64,000 nucleotides of DNA from UBA9926 sp913064795 (GTDB lineage: Bacteria > Pseudomonadota > Gammaproteobacteria > Pseudomonadales > Azotimanducaceae): contig JBJKZD010000010.1 in NCBI GenBank assembly GCA_045560765.1, positions 702,178 to 766,177 on the forward strand. Reading direction: 5' to 3'. The stretch's first letter is position 1; the number at the start of each line of letters is the position of its first letter. Of this stretch, positions 54,911-63,944 are shown piece after piece. The position numbers were made by a program, and so were the translations under genes. The notes under the pieces are model-generated. The model searched no databases, was not told where the DNA came from, and saw only the letters and a program-made list of their open reading frames with translations.

Positions 54911-56713
54911 TTAGGGGGCTAAATTTGAGGGTCTAACTGATGAGGGATGTTGCTCTTGAGCTGGCTGGGGCAAGGCCTTCACTGTGCCCTCACGACGAGG
55001 GTCGGCGGCGCCTTGAAGGCCGCTGGGGGTCACATAAATCACGTGCAGCCCTGAATTCTCGCCTTCTCGTCGCTTGACAGAGTAGCCTCGGGCCTCGAGA
55101 TCCCGGGCGATGGCCTGCCCCCTCTCGGTAGCCACTTCAACCCGAACCGTTTCGCCCCGCGCGATAATATTGGGGTGATCAACGGCTGCTTGCGGCGTCA
55201 GCCCCCAGTCTAAAATTCCGATAATCGACTTGGCAACATAGGCTGGTATCGAATTACCGCCTGGAGAACCGGTCACCAAAATCAGATCTCCCGCTGCATC
55301 AAAAATCATCGTGGGGGACATCGATGACCGGGGTCGTCGATTGGGCGCGACTGCATTTGCTAATGGGCGACCATCTTCAGAAACAGATTTTGCAAAATCG
55401 GTCATTTCGTTATTCATGAGGAAGCCGCTCGCCCAGCGCTGGGACCCAAAAGGCCCCTCGACCGTTGCAGTCATTGCAACCGCATTGCCAAACCCATCAA
55501 CAATGGACAGATGCGTCGTGCCTGCCATTTCCTCAGTCGTGTCCGGGGCAAAACCCGTAAATTCAGAAGACGTGATGAAGGCCTCGACATCGCCGGGGGT
55601 CGGCAACTGGGAAGGGGCAAAGCGGTCTTCTGCACGGGCTTTTAAGTACAGAGGGTCAACCAAGGTATCCACTGGAACATCGATTTCATCAGGGTCGCCA
55701 AAAAAATGATCTCGATCCGCATAGGCGAGTCGCTGGGCATCTACGAAGGCGGCGATGCGATCGGCTTCTGATCCCTCGCTGGATCTGAGGTGCCCGTAGA
55801 GGCTAGTCACCATGATTTGGGCAGCGCCGGAGGAGGGGGGTGCGGTGGTGCAAAGATTGAGGTCTAGATAAGGGCCGCAAATCACCGGCCGAACTTTTAC
55901 TTTGTAATGCTCAAGATCAGCGAGGGTAAGATCACCTGAATGAGGCGGCAGACGGGCTGCCTTGACCATCGACGCAGCAATTTCACCGGTGTAGAAGGCG
56001 CTCGGCCCTTCTCTCGCGATGCGCTTGAGTGTCGCGGCATAGCCGGGATTTTTGAGTCGGGTCCCGGCCGCAAGGGGGACACCATCGGGATAAAAGTAGT
56101 TTTTCACACCAGGATTCTTAGCGAGCCGGCTCCGTTTTGCCATCATGGGCAGATAGCCTGCGAGCCGCGGTGAGACAATAAAGCCGTCGTCTGCCAGTTC
56201 AATGGCGGGTTGAAAGAGCGTTGCCCAGGGCAAGCTCCCATAGCGCTGGTGCGCATCAAAATAGAGCGCAACGGTGCCCGGGGTTCCGACCGATTTGCCG
56301 CTGGTCCAGGCCTCGATGTAGCCCATAACCCCTTGCTCAGTGATGAACATATCCGGCGTTGCTGCTGCAGGCGCTGTTTCTCGACCATCCAGAAAAGTCG
56401 TTTCACGGGTCGCGTAGTCATAGTGCAATAAAAAAGCGCCACCCCCAAGGCCTGAGCTTTGAGGCTCGACAAGCCCAAGCACAAGGTGTGCTGCGATGGC
56501 GGCATCAACGGCATTTCCGCCCTTCATCAGCATCTGAGTTCCCGCGTCGACTGCGAGTGGATTGGCCGCAGTCACCATTGCGCCAAAAGGCCAGGGTTCG
56601 CGTTGGGTTTCTTTAGATGCCTCGAGGACGGGAGACTGACCACACCCCTGCAGAAACACGAGGAAGACAAAGTAACAGCATAAAAACCGCTGGCCAACGA
56701 GGCGATGATACAT
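54911..56713 (-). CDS. ggt: Gamma-glutamyltransferase, lipoprotein form
   Basis: The 600-residue protein is exported; a lipobox (FLQGC, lipidated Cys24) places it on the periplasmic side of a membrane. It has the family start VTAANPLAVDAGTQMLMKGG and SSGLGGGAFLLHYD. The autocleavage/catalytic Thr is in GTTHLSIVDGFGNAVAMT near residue 400. A later VTGSPGGNSIPAYV binds the glutamyl group. GGT hydrolyses or transfers the gamma-glutamyl group of glutathione and conjugates, so it recycles extracellular glutathione. It is the first gene of a probable operon with thiolase and FAD-oxidase; the pairing is unexplained. Confidence 0.94.
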   Translation of the reverse strand: MYHRLVGQRFLCCYFVFLVFLQGCGQSPVLEASKETQREPWPFGAMVTAANPLAVDAGTQMLMKGGNAVDAAIAAHLVLGLVEPQSSGLGGGAFLLHYDYATRETTFLDGRETAPAAATPDMFITEQGVMGYIEAWTSGKSVGTPGTVALYFDAHQRYGSLPWATLFQPAIELADDGFIVSPRLAGYLPMMAKRSRLAKNPGVKNYFYPDGVPLAAGTRLKNPGYAATLKRIAREGPSAFYTGEIAASMVKAARLPPHSGDLTLADLEHYKVKVRPVICGPYLDLNLCTTAPPSSGAAQIMVTSLYGHLRSSEGSEADRIAAFVDAQRLAYADRDHFFGDPDEIDVPVDTLVDPLYLKARAEDRFAPSQLPTPGDVEAFITSSEFTGFAPDTTEEMAGTTHLSIVDGFGNAVAMTATVEGPFGSQRWASGFLMNNEMTDFAKSVSEDGRPLANAVAPNRRPRSSMSPTMIFDAAGDLILVTGSPGGNSIPAYVAKSIIGILDWGLTPQAAVDHPNIIARGETVRVEVATERGQAIARDLEARGYSVKRREGENSGLHVIYVTPSGLQGAADPRREGTVKALPQPAQEQHPSSVRPSNLAP

Positions 56714-57151
56714 GGCAGGTTCACTTTGAGATGATCAGGGTTAGATCATACCTTGGAAGGCGCTTTGGGGTCACCAAACGGTCAAGCGCATTGGAATCAG
56801 ATGCTTAAACCCGTTCGTCAACACTAGGTATCGATGATCAGCGTCAGCTGACCGATCAGCCCTACGCGGGCAAGGGAATGTTCATCTGCTCAGATCAACG
56901 ATCTAATCTTGTCTCACCGTAGGAGAATCGCTGCTACGTCGCTTACAAGTCCCTTTAAACCGCCCGGACTCAGCATCCTGTGTTGTGGCGCCTGTTCTGG
57001 GGTCGCGGACTCGAGGACCCGAGGACTTACAAGGCGCCCGCTGGAGGATGGCTAGATAGATGGCCCAATCACTTGCTGATCCGCTAGCGTGCTTGGGGTG
57101 CCATCAATCCTGCCCCGTGATAGCCTAAAATTTTATGCAAGGAAGGTTTCA
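56714..57151. promoter_or_regulatory. Divergent intergenic region between ggt and the MDR reductase
   Basis: About 440 bases hold promoters for both directions, though none is clear. An 8-bp tandem repeat lies at 57007-57030. Confidence 0.45.
57007..57030 (+). repeat. 8-bp tandem repeat, three copies
   Basis: GGACTCGA, GGACCCGA and GGACTTAC follow each other directly. Confidence 0.55.
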
Positions 57152-58153
57152 ATGTCAGATAACGAGCAAATTGTGATTAAGTCTCTGCCCCAGGGCAAAC
57201 TCCGAGCCGAGGATTACGAACGGGTTGTCACCCCAATGCCGGTCGTTGAGGCCGGAACGGTGCTTGTCAAAACAGACGCCTTCGCCATCACCGCCGGGAC
57301 CCGTGCGGGCCTCCAAGGCAGCGCAAGTTATGCTGGGGCGCCAACAACGGGTCTTGTGATGGGTAGCACTGGGGTTGGAACCGTCGTTGAATCACAGGCT
57401 GCAGGGCTCAGTGTTGGTGATCAGGTTTTAACCAGTACAGGATGGCAGCAGTTTTCGGTCCAAAAAGCCGGGGCGGTCGAGAAAATTCCAGCGGCGCATA
57501 ACGCGGTCGATTATTTGGGTCCTTTGGGTGTCAACGGTTTGACCGCTTATTTTGGCTTGCTTGAAGTCGGTCAAGCCCAGTCAGGTCAGACTGTCATGGT
57601 CTCGGCGGCTGCGGGTTCGGTGGGACATCTCGTCGGTCAAATCGCAAAGATTCAGGGTTGCCAGGTTGTCGGTGTTGCTGGGAGTGATGTTAAGAACGCA
57701 AGGCTCGTTGACGAGCTGGGCTTTGATGTCGCGGTGAATTACAAGTCAGGTGACTACCGGACTGCGCTTAAAGAAGCGACACCCAAGGGTGTCGATGTGT
57801 ATTTTGATAATACCGGAGGTTTCGTGCTCGGTTCGGCACTCTTTAGAATGAACGTTGGCGGGCGTATTGCTTGCTGCGGCGTTGTTTCGCAATACGATAC
57901 CAGCGCGCCAGAACCCGGGCCCAAGGGTATTCCGGGATTGCTCATTAATAAGCGTATCGTGATGTCTGGCTTTTTAGTGTTTGATTTTGCGAACGCTTAT
58001 GAGTCCGCGCGTGCACAGATTGCGGGTTGGCTGGACTCGGGCGAGCTCAAGAGCCTGACCGATTCGGTCGATGGTTTGAGTGCAGCCCCAGAGGCCTTTG
58101 TTGATCTTCTGGCCGGGGGCAATATTGGCACGCGAATCGTTTCACTGACCTAG
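57152..58153 (+). CDS. MDR-family NADP-dependent oxidoreductase (prostaglandin/leukotriene reductase-like)
   Basis: The 333-residue form starts at ATG 57152 with AAGGAAGG five bases upstream; 21 extra residues from an earlier in-frame start look non-coding. Features are LGVNGLTAYFGLLEVGQAQS, VSAAAGSVGHLVGQIAKIQG (NADP Rossmann motif), GVDVYFDNTGGFVLG and GRIACCGVVSQYD. This matches zinc-free medium-chain reductases that saturate the alpha,beta double bond of enones and alkenals. It stands alone and converges with the TPR lipoprotein gene. Confidence 0.92.
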   Translation: MSDNEQIVIKSLPQGKLRAEDYERVVTPMPVVEAGTVLVKTDAFAITAGTRAGLQGSASYAGAPTTGLVMGSTGVGTVVESQAAGLSVGDQVLTSTGWQQFSVQKAGAVEKIPAAHNAVDYLGPLGVNGLTAYFGLLEVGQAQSGQTVMVSAAAGSVGHLVGQIAKIQGCQVVGVAGSDVKNARLVDELGFDVAVNYKSGDYRTALKEATPKGVDVYFDNTGGFVLGSALFRMNVGGRIACCGVVSQYDTSAPEPGPKGIPGLLINKRIVMSGFLVFDFANAYESARAQIAGWLDSGELKSLTDSVDGLSAAPEAFVDLLAGGNIGTRIVSLT

Positions 58154-58248
58154 GGGTCGCGCGCTCATCCAAAGTGTTAGCAAGTCGCTGAAATAAGTTG
58201 GGTCAAGTTGCTCTTGACGCTCGTCAGCGCGTCAAAGTGAGCGGCTCT

Positions 58249-58272
58249 AGGCCCCAATCGCACTGGGGGCCT
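58249..58272. terminator. Possible weak terminator hairpin between convergent genes
   Basis: AGGCCCC and GGGGCCT form a seven-base GC-rich stem with a ten-base loop. It lacks a T-run on either strand, so intrinsic termination is doubtful. Confidence 0.3.
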
Positions 58273-58298
58273 GAGCGATCATTGCAAGCCCGATGGGC

Positions 58299-60002
58299 TC
58301 AGAGAATCGAAGCCTCGAGTTCGGTGTCAGCAAACTGCCAAGCCGCATCGAAATGGACTTCAACTTTAGCCGCTTCGGCGGTTTTGCCCTGAGCTTCAAG
58401 GCTCTGCATCAAGCCAAACATTGACCAGCCGTTGTGCCGGTACTGCTTTAGGTCCGCCCGGTAAACCGCTTCGGCCTCAACGGGCTTGCCAGCTTTTAAC
58501 AGCGCGGCGCCCAATGACTGGCGGGTAGGGTAATACCAGAAAGGCGGTTCGGTATAGGGCAGGAGGTCTTGAGCGGCCACTGCGCGCTCGAAATGCGGAA
58601 CAGCACCGGCATAATCGCTTTGTCGATAAGCGATTTCACCTTTAAGTAGGTTGATAGCGATCCCCACGAGCACAGATCCTGGATAATCCCGCTTATCGAG
58701 GAAGGTCACCGCAACATCCGCTTGTAGGGGTTCGAGCTGTGCAAGCTCAGCGCGTGCTGCAGCAACCTCGCCGGTGGCCGCAAAGGCGACCCCGCGAGCA
58801 TAGCGCCAAATGGCTTCAGCGAATCTGAATTCCGCAAAAGGTTGTGGCTCACTGAGAATCGTCTGCCACTGACCAAATCGAACCATCGACAACAAAGGAA
58901 CCGTTCTGAAGAATTCGATGGTCGGAAATTGTTTCACCTGCTCAACACGAACGTTATCAACCACGCGCTGGGCGCTGTCGAGGGAGACAGCGCGCTGGCC
59001 TTGCATGGTCGCCGACGACCATAAAAAGTGGATATTGTGCGGATAGTACAGCGCGGGATAGAACCCCTGCGCATTACATTGGGCGATATAGGCTTCATCG
59101 ACCGCAGCCGCGCGAATGTTGGCCTCGGCAGCATCGTTATAACGCCCGACTCGGTAGAAGATATGTGCAGGCATATGCACCAAATGACCTGCACCCGGCA
59201 CAAGGTCTGTCAGCCGGTCGGCGACGGCTTCGGCTTTTTCAGGGGTTGATGACGCTTCGAGGGCGTGAATATAGAGATGTTGAGCGAGGGGGTGATCAGG
59301 TGCACCCTCTAAGACTCGCTCGAGATTCGCGATCACGACCTGTGTGGCTGGCTTTGCCTTGAGGTCATCCGACCAATAGTTCCACGGCATGGTATTCATC
59401 AGCGCCTCGGCATGGATCGCTGCTGCTGTTAAATCGCTCGGGTAAGTTTCTGAAACTTTACCCATTGCTTGAGCCCAGGCCTCGTCTAAGGGTGCTCGCG
59501 GGGTGTCTGGGTCACCGTTATATCTCGAGGCGAGGGCCTGAATATAGGCTTGCTCCCGAGGGCTCGCGCCCGATGCTAGCTTGAGTGCTTGAGTGATGGC
59601 GCTGAACGCGGCGGTTCGCTCGGCCGGTGACATGATGACTTTGCCTTTGCTGGTCACATTGATATTGGGCCCAATCGCTAAGGCTTCCCCCCAAAAACAC
59701 ATGCTGCAACTGGGGTCGAGGGTTTGGGCCGCTTTAAAACTCCGGACCGACTCCGCATGGTTGAACGCAAATGCTAGGACCATACCTTGATCGAAGTAGC
59801 GCTGAGCGTCTGGGTCCGCTGTGGTGATCGGCATTGAAAACTCGCCCATGCCCTCAAACAACGGTGCGCCAGCACGGGTTGCGAGATCTTGGATGCGGGT
59901 ATCGGCGGCACTGGATGGTGCGTCTTTGGTTTGATCGGTTTGATCGCAGGCAATCAAACCAGCGCAAATCAACAGGAGTAAATAACTGCGGATGTGTTTC
60001 AT
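58299..60002 (-). CDS. TPR-repeat lipoprotein of unknown function
   Basis: The 567-residue protein has a signal peptide and lipobox GLIAC (Cys19). Its core begins QRYFDQGMVLAFAFNHAESV with LDPSCSMCFWGEALAIGPNI, a pattern of a widespread bacterial TPR family with no known activity. A central PGAGHLVHMPAHIFYRVGRY carries clustered histidines that could bind metal. More TPR units follow, up to the C-terminus. A strong GGAAGGG ribosome site precedes ATG 60002. It is a single-gene unit. Confidence 0.85.
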   Translation of the reverse strand: MKHIRSYLLLLICAGLIACDQTDQTKDAPSSAADTRIQDLATRAGAPLFEGMGEFSMPITTADPDAQRYFDQGMVLAFAFNHAESVRSFKAAQTLDPSCSMCFWGEALAIGPNINVTSKGKVIMSPAERTAAFSAITQALKLASGASPREQAYIQALASRYNGDPDTPRAPLDEAWAQAMGKVSETYPSDLTAAAIHAEALMNTMPWNYWSDDLKAKPATQVVIANLERVLEGAPDHPLAQHLYIHALEASSTPEKAEAVADRLTDLVPGAGHLVHMPAHIFYRVGRYNDAAEANIRAAAVDEAYIAQCNAQGFYPALYYPHNIHFLWSSATMQGQRAVSLDSAQRVVDNVRVEQVKQFPTIEFFRTVPLLSMVRFGQWQTILSEPQPFAEFRFAEAIWRYARGVAFAATGEVAAARAELAQLEPLQADVAVTFLDKRDYPGSVLVGIAINLLKGEIAYRQSDYAGAVPHFERAVAAQDLLPYTEPPFWYYPTRQSLGAALLKAGKPVEAEAVYRADLKQYRHNGWSMFGLMQSLEAQGKTAEAAKVEVHFDAAWQFADTELEASIL

Positions 60003-60556
60003 AGGTCCCTTCCTAGGTCAGCGGTGATTCCGAGCGATGTGTGCAGAGCGGTTGCTCAAGATAGTCACTGGGTTTATAGCCCAAGTCAAGCCGGCTGAAA
60101 TCTTGTGTGGCAACTTACAAAGGCTTACAAAGGTGTCCTGGAGCTGAAGTCAAAGTTTTGACCGAATTGGGAGCTCAGCACGTAATCGTGGCTCGTTGCC
60201 CTAGGTAGGCTTAATGGGCGAACGAGCGACAATCTAAGGTTTAGCAGATAGGGGGAGTTCCAGCTGTGGAGAGGAAGCCGGCAGACAAAGCGTGGAGGGC
60301 AGCTGCAGTCAGAGCCCGCCCTGAGCGGGCGTCAAGTCGATTCGTAGAGTTTTCAGATATAGAGGTTTCAGATATATAGGTTTCAGATACAGTCTATAGG
60401 TAGCCTCTGGCATTACAGTCTGTACCCGGTTTTTGCTGAGCAAGAGTTGCGTAAAGCGCGCAGCCAGCGACAGGTTGTTGAGACAAGCTGCTCTGGGTTA
60501 TGCAGGGCGATGCGCAATCCTAGAATCCACGACTGGGGGCTAAGGTTTGAGTGCCC
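60003..60556. other. Intergenic region with short tandem repeats
   Basis: About 550 bases contain no gene. Found here are a 10-bp duplication CTTACAAAGG at 60116-60135, a GCCCGC/GCGGGC hairpin at 60314-60330 and the TTTCAGATATAGAGG array at 60351-60390. Confidence 0.55.
60351..60390 (+). repeat. 15-bp tandem repeat, about 2.7 copies
   Basis: TTTCAGATATAGAGG, TTTCAGATATATAGG and a partial TTTCAGATAC follow head to tail. Confidence 0.85.
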
Positions 60557-61327
60557 TTAGCGGGGCTTCGCGCCTCCGCCAACTCTTAAGATTTCACCGC
60601 TGATCCAGCTCGCGGCATCTGAGGCGAGGTAAACGCAGGCCGAGCCGATGTCTTCGGGCGTCCCCAATCGACCTAACGGGATATTCCACTCCTCGAGCAG
60701 TTCATCGAGTTGATCGTCGGTTTTTTTGAGCGCAGTCAACATGACTTCGGTTGGAATAGCCCCTGGCATCACCCCATTGACTCGGATGTTCGGGGCGAGC
60801 TCGGCGGATAGTGTCCAAGTGAGTGAATTGACGCCGGCTTTGGCGGCGCCGTAATGACCGCTCCCAGGTACCGGGCCTGTGCCGGCTCCCGAAGAAATAT
60901 TAATGATGCTGCCCTGGGTCATGTGTTTCGCAGCACTCATGCAGCCGTCAAAAACTGCCGTCAGATTCAATGCGATCGTGCGGTGCCATTCGTCTCGGGG
61001 TAGCGTCGTCATCGGTTGTCGCAGCGTTGAGCCCCCGGCGTTGTTCACCCAGACCTGTAAACCGCCGAAGGTGTTTTTTGCTGCGAGCGCCAATGCCTCG
61101 AGAGCCTCTGGATCGGTGACGTCGGTCGTCACGGCAATAGCCTCACCGCCGGCGCTACAGATTTCGGCGGCGACCGCCTCGATTTCGTGGGTTCGGCGCG
61201 CTGCTAGAACAACTTTTGCCCCGGCTCCCGCAAAGTCCCGGGCGATTCCTGCGCCGATGCCTCGACCCGCACCCGTGATTACCGCGACCTTGTTGGAAAG
61301 TGAAAAACGGTCAAAAATTTCGTTCAT
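60557..61327 (-). CDS. Short-chain dehydrogenase/reductase (SDR) family oxidoreductase
   Basis: The 256-residue classical SDR has the cofactor motif TGAGRGIG at 18-25, NNAGG at 95-99, Ser145/146 in INISSGAG, Tyr159 and Lys163 (YGAAK). The C-terminal WISGEILRVGGGAKP is typical of fatty-acid or hydroxysteroid dehydrogenase-like SDRs. It would interconvert an alcohol and ketone with NAD(P); the substrate is unknown. It is transcribed divergently from the phosphotransferase at 61388, with 60 bases between starts, so both may respond to one regulator. Confidence 0.93.
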   Translation of the reverse strand: MNEIFDRFSLSNKVAVITGAGRGIGAGIARDFAGAGAKVVLAARRTHEIEAVAAEICSAGGEAIAVTTDVTDPEALEALALAAKNTFGGLQVWVNNAGGSTLRQPMTTLPRDEWHRTIALNLTAVFDGCMSAAKHMTQGSIINISSGAGTGPVPGSGHYGAAKAGVNSLTWTLSAELAPNIRVNGVMPGAIPTEVMLTALKKTDDQLDELLEEWNIPLGRLGTPEDIGSACVYLASDAASWISGEILRVGGGAKPR

Positions 61328-61374
61328 TTCGTCGGGCCTTGGGTTCGGTTATGATCGGGCCATTAAAGCACAAA

Positions 61375-61388
61375 TAACGGAGCCGTTA
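61375..61388. promoter_or_regulatory. Palindrome overlapping the ribosome site and start of the 61388 gene
   Basis: TAACGG and CCGTTA are inverted around AG, covering the GGAG ribosome site and the A of the start codon. It could be an operator half-site pair; the two-base centre is too short for an RNA hairpin with all six pairs. Confidence 0.35.
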
Positions 61389-62458
61389 TGACCATTGCCT
61401 TGCAACATGCAGGAGAATTTACTGCGGAACTGGCCAATCAACTCCTTTCAGCGGTACTGGGCGAGGAAGTCGTGACCTGCAGCGTTGCGCCTCTGGGAGA
61501 GGGTGTGGGCTTGATGTCGGCGATCGCTCGGGCCCAGTTGACCCTCGCATCGGGTAAGCAAACATCGGTGGTGCTGAAGGTGATTGCCCAAACTGAAAAT
61601 GTTGGGATTTCCAAGCAGCTTAATTTTTATGCCAACGAAATCAATTTTTATCGTCATCTTGCGGATCAATGCCCGATCAAGAGTCCGCGCTGTTTGTTCG
61701 CTGATATCGACGCAGAAACACAAGATTTCTTGCTGGTCTTGGAGGATTTGGGTGCCGCCGCTGCAGGAGATCAGTTGGAGGGCTGTGATGAAGACTTAAT
61801 GCTGAAGAGTTTTGAGAACGCCGGTCGCTTGCATGGGCGTTTTTGGGGTAAGACAGATCAATTTCCCTGGCTCATTCCCCAAAACGTGCCTGAAATTAAC
61901 CAATTCCGACAGGACGCTATCTATCGACCGGGTGTGGCGCCCACCCTCGAAAATTTCGCAGAATATTTCTCGGGTGATTTGGCCGATGTGGTCACGCGCA
62001 TTGGTGAGCAGTTTGTGCCGCTTTTCGAGCGATCGATGTCGGGCCCTCAAACGGTGATTCATGGCGATTACAGAATCGACAATATGTTGTTACCCGTGAT
62101 CAACGGTGAGGTCGACATTGTGGCGGTGGATTGGCAAAACACCACTCGGGGTTGCGGCCCTCACGATATCGCGTATTTTAGCGGTCAAAGCTGCGGCACG
62201 GAAATGCGCGGCGATATCGAAATGGCTGCGCTTCGAAGGTATCACGATGTGCTGATTGATGAAGGGGTGACGGGATTTAGCTTTGATGAGTGCTTGGATT
62301 ATTATCGGCTGAATTTGATGATCACGATGATCACTCCGATCGCGATCTGCGGAACCCTAGACCCTGGTAATGAGCGGGGTGTGGAATTAGGCCGGATTAT
62401 CTTAGAGCGCTCTTTGAGCGCTTTGACCTCAATGCAGTGCGCCGATCTGTTGGAATAA
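61388..62458 (+). CDS. Phosphotransferase family protein (kinase-like fold), paralogue of the 17977 gene
   Basis: The 356-residue protein has the catalytic motif IHGDYRIDNMLL near 224-235 and the metal-binding DWQNTTRGCGPHDIAYF near 247-263. The N-terminus has the family pattern LGEGVGLMSAIARAQL and TSVVLKVIAQT; FYANEINFYRHLADQCPIKS is shared in outline with the paralogue. These proteins phosphorylate small molecules with ATP and often lie beside acyl-CoA or SDR enzymes. It is 60 bases from the divergent SDR gene. Substrate unknown. Confidence 0.88.
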   Translation: MTIALQHAGEFTAELANQLLSAVLGEEVVTCSVAPLGEGVGLMSAIARAQLTLASGKQTSVVLKVIAQTENVGISKQLNFYANEINFYRHLADQCPIKSPRCLFADIDAETQDFLLVLEDLGAAAAGDQLEGCDEDLMLKSFENAGRLHGRFWGKTDQFPWLIPQNVPEINQFRQDAIYRPGVAPTLENFAEYFSGDLADVVTRIGEQFVPLFERSMSGPQTVIHGDYRIDNMLLPVINGEVDIVAVDWQNTTRGCGPHDIAYFSGQSCGTEMRGDIEMAALRRYHDVLIDEGVTGFSFDECLDYYRLNLMITMITPIAICGTLDPGNERGVELGRIILERSLSALTSMQCADLLE

Positions 62459-62560
62459 AATCAGTAATCCCAGCGGAAAGTATTGAGAGCGGGACAATCA
62501 CAAGCCCCAGCAATCATCTTGCAAGCATGACTTGCCCCAAGAGACGCTGTAAGACTTAAG

Positions 62561-62611
62561 AGACTGTGAAACCCAAAAGACTGTAAAACCTAAAAGACTG
62601 TAAAACCAAGA
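62561..62611 (+). repeat. 17-bp tandem repeat, three copies, in the leader of the beta-helix gene
   Basis: AGACTGTGAAACCCAAA, AGACTGTAAAACCTAAA and AGACTGTAAAACCAAGA are head to tail, ending 13 bases before ATG 62625. A more degenerate unit may precede them at 62542-62560. Confidence 0.9.
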
Positions 62612-62624
62612 AGGACGGAGCAAC

Positions 62625-63914
62625 ATGACAATGCCTGCTAACCAGCGCTGCACCCGGAACATTAGAGCCTCGGCGCAATCAATCTTGCTGGTTTTCGCAG
62701 CAACCTTCTTGCTTGGCGGCTGCGGTGAATCAGCAGAGGCGCCTTCCGCTGAGGCGCCGGTAACCGCAGCGGAGATGGACTTTGAATCTCAATTGCAGCT
62801 GAAACTGCTCGAGGCGAAACCCGGAGATGTCATCGAGATACCAAGCGGCACTCACTCTTTTTCTCGAGGTCTTTCGCTGGCGGTTGATGGCGTGACCATC
62901 CGGGGTGCAGGCATGGATGCAACCATTTTGAGCTTTAAAGATCAGTTGGTGGGTGCAGAAGGCCTCTTGGTCACAGCGAATGATTTTGTGATCGAGGATT
63001 TAGCGATCGAGGATGCGAAAGGGGATGCGCTCAAGATCAACGAAGCTAAAAATGTTGTGATCCGGCGAGTCCGCACCGAGTGGACCGGCGGCCCAAAAAC
63101 AGACAACGGCGCCTATGGGATTTACCCCGTGCAAACCGAAAACACGTTGATCGATGAGGTGGTTGCGATCGGCGCATCGGATGCCGGCATTTATGTGGGG
63201 CAGTCCAAAAACGTTGTGGTGCGCAACAGTCGAGCGGAGTACAACGTTGCGGGCATTGAAATTGAAAACACCCTGGATGCGGACGTTTTCGATAATATCG
63301 CGGTGAACAATACCGGCGGTATATTGGTGTTCAATATGCCGAACCTGCCTCAAGAGGGCGCTCGAACCAGAGTCTTTAGAAATCAGGTCAGGGATAACAA
63401 TACGGCGAATTTTGCGGCCCCTGGCGGCGCTGTTGCGGGTGTGCCAGCCGGTTCTGGAATTGTCATCAATTCTAATGACGCCGTGGAGATATTCGATAAC
63501 GATCTCTCGGATAACGATACCGCGCACATTATTATTTCGAGTGTGTTTTCAACCAATTATGCCGCCCGGGAAACAGCAGCAGGGTTTGACCCCTACCCAG
63601 AGACGATATTTATCCATGACAACCGATATGGACCCGGCGGTGGTTCACCGGACACCCTCGAGCTGAAGGCACTTAAGCTGGCGATGTTTGGTTTGACCGG
63701 ATCCTTCCCCCATGTAATTTGGGATGGGTTTATGAACGAGGAAAAGGCCATTGACGGCGGGATGGCTCCAGAACTGAACTTTTGTATTGCCAACGAACCG
63801 GAAACCGAGTTGCTCAACGTGGATGGTCCCGGCGGCTATGGCAATCCAAGCGTAGAAAAAGCGGCATTTGATTGTCGCCATGCCGCGTTGCCACCGGTGG
63901 TTTTGGCGCTCTAG
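62625..63914 (+). CDS. Parallel beta-helix repeat lipoprotein
   Basis: The 429-residue protein has a signal peptide and lipobox LLGGC (Cys33). After a linker, residues 55-330 show right-handed parallel beta-helix turns: DVIEIPSGTHSFSRGLSLAV, GVTIRGAGMDATILSF, DALKINEAKNVVIRRVR, GIYVGQSKNVVVRNSRAEYN and GIEIENTLDADVFDNIAVNN. The architecture matches the TIGR03805-type beta-helix family, whose members occur beside a second exported protein (TIGR03806 type) of unknown role. AAGGA and CGGAG precede ATG 62625. A possible partner begins at 63945 but is cut by the window end. Confidence 0.85.
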   Translation: MTMPANQRCTRNIRASAQSILLVFAATFLLGGCGESAEAPSAEAPVTAAEMDFESQLQLKLLEAKPGDVIEIPSGTHSFSRGLSLAVDGVTIRGAGMDATILSFKDQLVGAEGLLVTANDFVIEDLAIEDAKGDALKINEAKNVVIRRVRTEWTGGPKTDNGAYGIYPVQTENTLIDEVVAIGASDAGIYVGQSKNVVVRNSRAEYNVAGIEIENTLDADVFDNIAVNNTGGILVFNMPNLPQEGARTRVFRNQVRDNNTANFAAPGGAVAGVPAGSGIVINSNDAVEIFDNDLSDNDTAHIIISSVFSTNYAARETAAGFDPYPETIFIHDNRYGPGGGSPDTLELKALKLAMFGLTGSFPHVIWDGFMNEEKAIDGGMAPELNFCIANEPETELLNVDGPGGYGNPSVEKAAFDCRHAALPPVVLAL

Positions 63915-63944
63915 TCGCAGCATATTTTGAGTTGGGGTGTTGTC

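Noticed and set aside
15477..62611. CRISPR array as an explanation for the short tandem repeats
   Set aside because: Units are contiguous without spacers, differ between sites, and there are no cas genes.
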